Made by a program: the position numbers and the translations under genes. Source: Micromonospora sp. C28SCA-DRY-2 (GTDB lineage Bacteria > Actinomycetota > Actinomycetes > Mycobacteriales > Micromonosporaceae). Taken from it: 64,000 nucleotides of DNA. The notes beneath the pieces were generated by a model. It did not search any database, was not told the DNA's origin, and saw nothing but the letters and a program-made list of their open reading frames with translations. The stretch's first letter is position 1; each line of letters opens with the position of its first letter. Below, one piece after another: positions 58,771-64,000 of the stretch. The stretch spans positions 496,001-560,000 of the forward strand of contig NZ_JAUMKD010000001.1 of NCBI RefSeq assembly GCF_030519475.1. The letters are read 5' to 3'.

Positions 58771-59346
58771 TCAGCGCAGGGTTCTGAGTACCCGCTCGTA
58801 CCGGGCGCGGTCGGTGGCCGGGCTCTTCGCCTCCAGGTAGTTGAGCACCACGGCGCCGCGCCGGTACGACTGGCCGCGCCAGATCTCCGCGACGTCGCCG
58901 GCGCTGGGCTCGTCCGGGAAGACGTAGACGGTGACCGCGTCGGTGGCGACGATCTCCGCGCAGCCCAGCCCGAGCCCGTCCGGCCCGCAGTCGGCCGAGC
59001 GGTCCCGCGGGTTGCCCGCCGCCAGCCCGGCGGCCCGGAACGCGGCGACGACCTGCCGCGCACCGGGCGTCCCCGCCGGCCGGGCCGGCAGCACCACCGG
59101 CGGCGGGCCGGTCGGGCGGCGTTCGGTGGTACCGCTCGGCCCCGCCGGCACGGCGGGCCTCGGCGGGATGGCCGCGGTCGTGCCACCCGGGACGACCGGC
59201 GGGCCGGTGACCGGGGTGGCCGGCCCGGCGTCCGGGGCGCCGGGCGGGGCGGCGGCGGGATCCGGCCGCCGGTCGGCGCCGCAGGCGGCGGTCAGCGCGG
59301 CCGTGAGCAGGAGCACCGCGACGGCGGGCGGCTTCCGGTTGGTCAC
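58771..59346 (-). CDS. Putative lipoprotein
   Basis: A 191-residue exported protein. The signal with lipobox LTAAC predicts lipid attachment near residue 20. A Pro/Gly/Thr-rich spacer (about 25-95) precedes a small domain with two cysteines (SADCGPDGLGLGCAEIV) and VTVYVFPDEPSAGDVAEIWRG. No family is recognised. The GTG at 59346 is chosen to give a normal signal peptide. It is convergent with lhr. Confidence 0.7.
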   Translation of the reverse strand: MTNRKPPAVAVLLLTAALTAACGADRRPDPAAAPPGAPDAGPATPVTGPPVVPGGTTAAIPPRPAVPAGPSGTTERRPTGPPPVVLPARPAGTPGARQVVAAFRAAGLAAGNPRDRSADCGPDGLGLGCAEIVATDAVTVYVFPDEPSAGDVAEIWRGQSYRRGAVVLNYLEAKSPATDRARYERVLRTLR

Positions 59347-59498
59347 CCCGGCAGTGTGCGGAACCGGCCGCCGGCGGCGGCAGTGGCCGGTCGGCCAGTG
59401 CCGCTGTCCCATATCCGCCAGCCCGCCCGGTAAATCCGGCGGACCGGACCGGCCCGGTGCGGATACCATCCGGGCCGGTCGCAGGGCGGGGAGGCGGG

Positions 59499-60023
59499 AT
59501 GAGCGGGGTGCGGGTACGGCCGGCCGAGCCCGGGGACCGGGCGGCGGTCGAGGCGCTGCACGAGCGCGAGTGGGGTGGGCCGTACGTGATCGCCCACGAC
59601 ACCCGCTTCGACCTGCGTACGCTGCCCACCCTGGTGGCGGTGGACGGCGCCGGCGGGGTGGTCGGGGCGCTCGCCCACCACACCGGCGCCGACGGCCTGG
59701 AGGTGGTCAGCGTGGTCGCCGCGACGCCCGGCGGCGGCGTCGGCACGGCGCTGCTGGCCGCGGCGGTGGACGCCGCCCGGGCCGCGGGCGCGGCCCGGCT
59801 GTGGCTGATCACCACCAACGACAACCTGCGGGCGCTGCGCTTCTACCAACGGCGCGGGCTGCGGCTGGTGGGCGTGGACCGGGGCGCGGTGGACCGGGCC
59901 CGCCGGCTCAAGCCGAGCATCCCGACGGTCGGGGAGGACGGCATCCCGCTGCACGACGAGCTGATCCTGGAGCTGCGCCTGGCCCCCGACGGCGCGGCGC
60001 CGGCGCCGGGGCGGACGAACTAA
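59499..60023 (+). CDS. GNAT family N-acetyltransferase
   Basis: A compact 174-residue acetyltransferase. VSVVAATPGGGVGTALLAAAVDAARAAG holds the acetyl-CoA loop, and LWLITTNDNLRALRFYQRRGLRLV is the typical C-terminal half. The ATG follows GGGGAGGCGG. It lies nine bases before the SAM hydrolase gene, so the two are co-transcribed. The substrate is unknown. Confidence 0.88.
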   Translation: MSGVRVRPAEPGDRAAVEALHEREWGGPYVIAHDTRFDLRTLPTLVAVDGAGGVVGALAHHTGADGLEVVSVVAATPGGGVGTALLAAAVDAARAAGAARLWLITTNDNLRALRFYQRRGLRLVGVDRGAVDRARRLKPSIPTVGEDGIPLHDELILELRLAPDGAAPAPGRTN

Positions 60024-60032
60024 CCTGCCGGC

Positions 60033-60827
60033 ATGGCACCGATCCCGTGGATCTCGCTGACCACCGACTACGGCCTCGCGGACGGCTTCGTGGCCGCCTG
60101 TCACGGGGTGATCGCCCGGCTCGCGCCGACCGCCCGGCTGATCGACGTGACCCACCTGGTGCCGCCGGGCGACGTCCGCCGGGGCGCGGCCGTGCTGGCG
60201 CAGACCGTGCCGCACCTGCCGGTCGGCGTGCACGTGGCCGTGGTGGACCCGGGGGTCGGCACGGCCCGGCGGGGAGTCGGGCTCGCCACGCCGGGCGGGC
60301 TGCTGGTCGGGCCGGACAACGGCCTGCTGCTCGACGCGGCGGCGGCGCTCGGCGGGATCACCGCCGCCGTCGAGCTGACCGCGCCCGGGTGGCTGGCCGC
60401 CCGGGTGTCGGACACCTTCCACGGCCGGGACGTCTTCGCGCCGGTGGCGGCGCGGCTCGCGCTCGGCGCGCCGCTGGCCGACGCCGGCCCGGCCGTCGAC
60501 CCGGAGACCCTGGTCCGGCTGCCGGCGCCGGTGCTCGACCGCGAGGCCGGCGGGTTCACCGCCGAGGTGCTGACCGTCGACCATTTCGGCAACGTGCAGC
60601 TCGCCGCGCCCGCGGACCTGCTCGGGGCGTTGCCCGCCCGGGTACGGGTGGCCGGTCGGGACGCGGTACGCGGGCGGACCTTCGGCGACGCCCCGGCCGG
60701 CGGGCTGGTGGTGCACGGCGACTCGGCCGGCCTGGTGGCGGTGGCGGTCAACGGCGGCCGGGCGGCCGACCTGCTCGGCGTCGCACCCGGCGACCTGCTC
60801 CGGGTCGCCGCCCCGGACGCCGGCTGA
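60033..60827 (+). CDS. S-adenosyl-L-methionine hydrolase (DUF62 family)
   Basis: Cleaves S-adenosylmethionine to adenosine and methionine, using water (hydroxide) as nucleophile, as in the duf-62 enzymes related to fluorinase and chlorinase. It has 264 residues. WISLTTDYGLADGFV near the start (Asp12), VVDPGVGT, the family block TFHGRDVFAPVAARL near residue 130 and VDHFGNVQL are all present. The fluorinase-specific extra loop is not seen, so halogenation is unlikely. Confidence 0.92.
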   Translation: MAPIPWISLTTDYGLADGFVAACHGVIARLAPTARLIDVTHLVPPGDVRRGAAVLAQTVPHLPVGVHVAVVDPGVGTARRGVGLATPGGLLVGPDNGLLLDAAAALGGITAAVELTAPGWLAARVSDTFHGRDVFAPVAARLALGAPLADAGPAVDPETLVRLPAPVLDREAGGFTAEVLTVDHFGNVQLAAPADLLGALPARVRVAGRDAVRGRTFGDAPAGGLVVHGDSAGLVAVAVNGGRAADLLGVAPGDLLRVAAPDAG

Positions 60828-60978
60828 CCCCGCCGCGCCGGCCCGACCGCGGGCTGCGACGCCGCCGCGTCGAGTCGGCGCGGGCCGGAACGCCGCCGCG
60901 CCGGGTGGAAGCCGCCGCCCACCCGGCACGGCGGCCGGTCAGCGGGCCGGCACCCGGCGGCGGGTGCAGGATGGCAGG

Positions 60979-61788
60979 GTGCCCGAAGGCGACACCGTCT
61001 GGAACACCGCCCGCGTGCTGCACCGCGCGCTGGCCGGCGCCCGGCTGACCGGCAGCGACTTCCGCGTGCCCCAGCTCGCCACCACGGACCTCACCGGCTG
61101 GACCGTGCGGGAGTCCGCCAGCCGGGGCAAGCACCTGCTGCTCCGGCTCGCCGCACCCGACGGGGCGCACTGGACGCTGCACTCGCACCTGCGGATGGAG
61201 GGCGCCTGGCGGGCGTACGCCCCCGGCGAGCGGTGGAGCGCCCGGCCGGCCCACCTGATCCGGGTGGTGCTGCGCAGCCCCGGGGCGGTCGCGGTCGGTT
61301 ACCACCTGCACGAGCTGGCGCTGGTGCCCACCGCCGAGGAGGAGTCGCTGGTCGGGCAGCTCGGCCCCGACCTGCTCGGCGCGGACTGGGACCCGGCCGA
61401 GGCGGTGCGCCGGCTGGCCGCCCACCCGGAGAGGACCATCGGCGAGGCGCTGCTGGACCAGCGCAACCTGGCCGGCATCGGCAACCTCTACAAGTGCGAG
61501 GTGCTCTTCCTGCGCGGCGTCTCGCCGTGGACGCCGGTGGGCGCGGTGCCCGACCTCGCCGGCACGGTCACCCTGGCGCAGCGGCTGCTCGCCGCCAACC
61601 GGGGCCGGTGGACGCAGAGCACCACCGGCTCGCTGCACCGCGGCCAGACCAGCTACGTGTACGGCCGCCGGGCCCAGCCGTGCCGCCGCTGCGGCACGGC
61701 CATCCGCAAGGAGGAACTCGGCGAGCGGGTCACCTACTGGTGCCCGGTCTGCCAGCCCGAGCGCACCCGGCGCGACGACGCAGGGTGA
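60979..61788 (+). CDS. nei: Endonuclease VIII / Nei-type DNA glycosylase
   Basis: Removes oxidised pyrimidines and cleaves the abasic strand. It has 269 residues. The start PEGDTVW supplies the catalytic Pro2 and Glu3, so the GTG at 60979 is fixed by mechanism. LHSHLRMEGAW, LDQRNLAGIGNLYKCE and a C-terminal zinc finger (CRRCG about 20 residues before CPVCQ) are the family features. Short spacing and CAGG precede the start. In mycobacteria nei2 likewise lies beside lhr. Confidence 0.95.
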   Translation: MPEGDTVWNTARVLHRALAGARLTGSDFRVPQLATTDLTGWTVRESASRGKHLLLRLAAPDGAHWTLHSHLRMEGAWRAYAPGERWSARPAHLIRVVLRSPGAVAVGYHLHELALVPTAEEESLVGQLGPDLLGADWDPAEAVRRLAAHPERTIGEALLDQRNLAGIGNLYKCEVLFLRGVSPWTPVGAVPDLAGTVTLAQRLLAANRGRWTQSTTGSLHRGQTSYVYGRRAQPCRRCGTAIRKEELGERVTYWCPVCQPERTRRDDAG

Positions 61789-61829
61789 CGCCGACCGGGC
61801 GCACCGACCCCGGCCATACCGCTCCCCGC

Positions 61830-61848
61830 GCCGTGGAACTTCCACGGC
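61830..61848 (+). terminator. Short perfect hairpin after nei
   Basis: An 8-bp inverted repeat (61830-61837 with 61841-61848) separated by three bases, 41 bases past the nei stop and 27 bases before the small peptide ORF. It may be a terminator or an operator for the peptide/oxidase unit. Confidence 0.4.
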
Positions 61849-61874
61849 CCGGCCACCCGGGACCACCAGCGTCG

Positions 61875-61967
61875 ATGGCCGGTGCGGCCGAGGATCCACG
61901 CTCGACAGCAGATACGGACGATTGGGTACTTCCTAACCCACCCGTCCGCGTCGCATGCTGCGGTTGA
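61875..61967 (+). CDS. Candidate precursor-like peptide ORF (30 aa) ending Cys-Cys-Gly
   Basis: Not recognised. An ATG-to-TGA frame of 30 residues sits in the 261-bp gap before the multicopper-oxidase-like gene on the same strand. The first half is acidic and small-residue-rich (AEDPRSTADTDD) and the second half is WVLPNPPVRVACCG. GC at third positions is about 55%, far below the genome trend, as often seen in short precursor peptides or non-coding DNA. No strong ribosome site is visible. It could be a leader/core peptide, or chance. Confidence 0.3.
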   Translation: MAGAAEDPRSTADTDDWVLPNPPVRVACCG

Positions 61968-62049
61968 GTGCTCACCGATCGTCAACGCGAGCGCGACCGG
62001 GCCGCCACGCCGGGGTGGTGGCCGCCGCGCCCCGACCCCGGGGAGAGCC

Positions 62050-64000
62050 ATGGTGATGTTCCGTCGACTCCGGATCCCCTGGGCGGCCCGCCTCGGCGCC
62101 ACCGCCGGCCCGACCCCCACCGTCCCGGCGGCCCGGACCGCCGATCCGGTCGCCCCCGTGCCGGCCAGCCTCGACCCGGCCGCGGTGCCGCGCTGCTTCG
62201 GTCCGGTGCCGAACTTCGCCGGCAGCCCCCGCCCGGTGCTCGACGCCGACGGCCGGGTGACGGTGGGCACCGGCATCCGCAAGTTCGTCGACGCGCTGCC
62301 CGGCCTCGGCACGCTGGGCGCCAACGACCTCGGCGCCCACCTGCCGGTGGCCACCCCGGACACCATCAGCTACCCCGGCTGCGACTACTACGAGATCGGC
62401 CTGGGGGAGTACGCCCAGCGCCTGCACCGGGACCTGCCGGCCACCCGGCTGCGCGGCTACCGGCAACTCAACCTGGGCACCGACGCCGACGGGCACAACA
62501 CCGTCGCACCGCCGGAGCGCCCCTGGCACCTCGGGCCGGTGGTGCTGGCCCGGCGGGGCCGGCCGGTGCGGATCAAGTTCATCAACCAGCTCCCCACCGG
62601 CCGGGCCGGAGAACTCTTCCTGCCGGTCGACCCCACGGTGTACGGGGCCGGTACCGGCCCGCTGGACGGTCCGGCGCCGTACCCGCAGAACCGGGCGGTG
62701 CTGCACCTGTCCGGTGCGCAGACGGCCTGGATCTGCGCCGGGAACCCGTGGCAGTGGATCACCCCGGCGGGCGAGATCACCCCGTACCCGAGCGGTGCCG
62801 GGCTGACCCACGTGCCGGACATGCCGCCGCCCGGCGCCGGCGCCACCACCCTCTACTACCCGAACGAGCAGAGCGGCCGGCTGCTCTGGTTCCACGACAA
62901 CACCCTCGGCCTGGCCCGGCTGACCGTCTACTCCGGTCAGGTCGCGCTCTACCTGCTCACCGACCCGGCCGAGGAGGAACTGGTCGCCGACGGGGTGCTG
63001 CCGGCCGACCAGGTGCCGCTGGTGATCGAGGACAAGACCTTCGTGCCGGACGACACCCAGCTCGCCGGGGAGGACCCGACCTGGGACCGGGACCGCTGGG
63101 GGGCCCGGGGCAGCCTCTGGCACCCGCACGTCTACCAGCCCCGGCAGAACCCGTACCGGGCCGACGGGACGAACCCGACCGGCCGGTGGGACTACGGCCC
63201 GTGGTCGCGTACCGCCGAGCGGAGCGGGCCCGCCGCCGGGCCCGACGGTGCCGGCCCGGCGCACCCCGGCCCGGAGCCGGTGCCGAACCCGCACCACGAC
63301 CCGGTGACCGACCCGGCGGAGCCGCCGTGGACGCCCGGCGTGCCGCACCCGTCGGCGGTGCCGGAGGTGTTCGGCGACACCATGCTGGTCAACGGCGTCG
63401 CCTACCCCTACCTGACCGTCGAGCCCCGCACCTACCGGTTCCGGATCCTCAACGCCTGCCTCGACCGCAGCCTCAACCTGGGCCTCTACCGGGCCCGCTC
63501 GACCGGGCCGATGTGGGCGGCCGACGGCAGCCTGGCCGACGCCGACGCCGGCGAGGTGCCGATGGTGGACGCGGTCCGGGCGCCCGGCCGCCCGGCCGGC
63601 TGGCCGACCGACGGGCGCGACGGCGGGGTGCCCGACCCGGCCGCCGCCGGCCCGGAGCTGGTCCAGATCGGCAACGAGTGCGGGCTGCTGCCGGCGCCGG
63701 TGGTGATCCCGAACCGGCCGGTCGGCTACCGGTACGACCGCCGCGACCCCACCGTGCTCAACGTCGACGGGCACGCCCTGCTGCTCGCCCCCGGCGAGCG
63801 GGCCGACGTGCTGGTCGACTTCGCCGCCGTCGCCCCGGGCAGCACGCTGATCCTCTACAACGACTGCCCGGCCCCGCTGCCCGGCTTCGACCCCCGCTAC
63901 GACCAGCACACCGGCGCGCCGGACCGCACCGCCGAGGGCGGGGCGCCGCCCACCCGCCCGGGGTACGGGCCGAACACCCGCACGCTGCTCCAGTTCCGGG
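62050..64000 (+). CDS. CotA-like multicopper-oxidase-family protein, degenerate copper motifs (cut by window edge)
   Basis: The first 650 residues of a large cupredoxin-domain protein. No signal peptide is visible. The order of blocks follows spore-coat CotA-type oxidases: VLHLSGAQTAW (217 on), LLWFHDNTLGLARLTVYSG (278 on), VIEDKTFVP, and DTMLVNGVAYPYLTVEPRTYRFRILNA. At the copper positions His-x-His is changed: HLSG has Ser221 where CotA has His, and HDN has Asn284 where CotA has His. The C-terminal copper motifs lie beyond the window. The ATG follows GGGGAG. Activity is therefore uncertain. Confidence 0.8.
   Translation, partial: MVMFRRLRIPWAARLGATAGPTPTVPAARTADPVAPVPASLDPAAVPRCFGPVPNFAGSPRPVLDADGRVTVGTGIRKFVDALPGLGTLGANDLGAHLPVATPDTISYPGCDYYEIGLGEYAQRLHRDLPATRLRGYRQLNLGTDADGHNTVAPPERPWHLGPVVLARRGRPVRIKFINQLPTGRAGELFLPVDPTVYGAGTGPLDGPAPYPQNRAVLHLSGAQTAWICAGNPWQWITPAGEITPYPSGAGLTHVPDMPPPGAGATTLYYPNEQSGRLLWFHDNTLGLARLTVYSGQVALYLLTDPAEEELVADGVLPADQVPLVIEDKTFVPDDTQLAGEDPTWDRDRWGARGSLWHPHVYQPRQNPYRADGTNPTGRWDYGPWSRTAERSGPAAGPDGAGPAHPGPEPVPNPHHDPVTDPAEPPWTPGVPHPSAVPEVFGDTMLVNGVAYPYLTVEPRTYRFRILNACLDRSLNLGLYRARSTGPMWAADGSLADADAGEVPMVDAVRAPGRPAGWPTDGRDGGVPDPAAAGPELVQIGNECGLLPAPVVIPNRPVGYRYDRRDPTVLNVDGHALLLAPGERADVLVDFAAVAPGSTLILYNDCPAPLPGFDPRYDQHTGAPDRTAEGGAPPTRPGYGPNTRTLLQFR

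Noticed and set aside
60033..60827. Fluorinase or chlorinase
   Set aside because: The family is right, but the protein matches the SAM hydroxide hydrolase group and lacks the extra halogenase loop.

Overview
The window is high-GC (about 73%) actinobacterial chromosome with frequent GTG starts. Its gene content points to Micromonosporaceae, most likely Micromonospora or a close relative. The evidence is the B12-dependent ribonucleotide reductase behind NrdR, an actinobacterial LexA with TCGAAC-N4-GTTCGA boxes, Lhr and Nei glycosylase near each other, UdgX, DUF3046 beside recA, and RNase Y. The order nrdR / lexA / hflX / dapF / miaA / LigB-like / DUF349 / miaB / recX / recA / DUF3046 matches the Mycobacterium tuberculosis Rv2718c-Rv2738c block as I remember it. 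I saw no rRNA, tRNA, CRISPR array, transposase or prophage.

Layout. 1-6.6 kb is accessory: a truncated asparaginase gene, a secreted peptidase-like/tachylectin protein, a cassette of two tiny coupled genes divergent from a TrmB-LuxR-type regulator, an MFS exporter with a RibD-like reductase, and DUF2332. 6.7-22.6 kb is the conserved genome-maintenance and tRNA-modification block: nrdRJ, lexA with a coupled leader ORF, a Gly/Tyr-rich membrane protein, hflX, malic enzyme, dapF, miaA, DUF349 and miaB. 22.7-31 kb holds an orphan selD, a four-gene glutamate-type ABC importer (ATPase, binding lipoprotein, two permeases), rny, and then a gene-poor stretch. That stretch contains three tandem 80-bp repeats, each a micro-ORF coupled to the next and finally to rny, and a degenerate 7-bp minisatellite. 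31-34 kb is the BKACE-like gene, recX, recA and DUF3046. 34-45 kb is mixed metabolism and membrane genes: MFS, acyl-CoA dehydrogenase, two-domain proteins, UdgX, a MocR regulator divergent from a flavin-barrel/GNAT fusion plus LysE exporter, Spo0M, and two CNNM/CBS membrane proteins. 45-54 kb is a secreted M28 aminopeptidase and a complete Mrp Na+/H+ antiporter operon (A+B fused, C, D, E, F, G). 54-64 kb is lhr, a lipoprotein, GNAT, SAM hydrolase, nei, a tiny cysteine-ended peptide ORF, and the start of a CotA-like multicopper-oxidase gene whose visible copper motifs are degenerate.

How the genes work together. LexA, RecA, RecX, UdgX, Nei, Lhr and NrdRJ form a DNA repair and precursor-supply set. 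MiaA/MiaB modify tRNA A37. The best leads for undescribed biology are the self-coupling 80-bp repeat in front of rny, the small-peptide/regulator cassette at 2-3.5 kb, the hairpin inside the recX 5' coding region, the MocR palindrome with its divergent operon, and the Cys-Cys-Gly peptide ahead of the oxidase-like gene.
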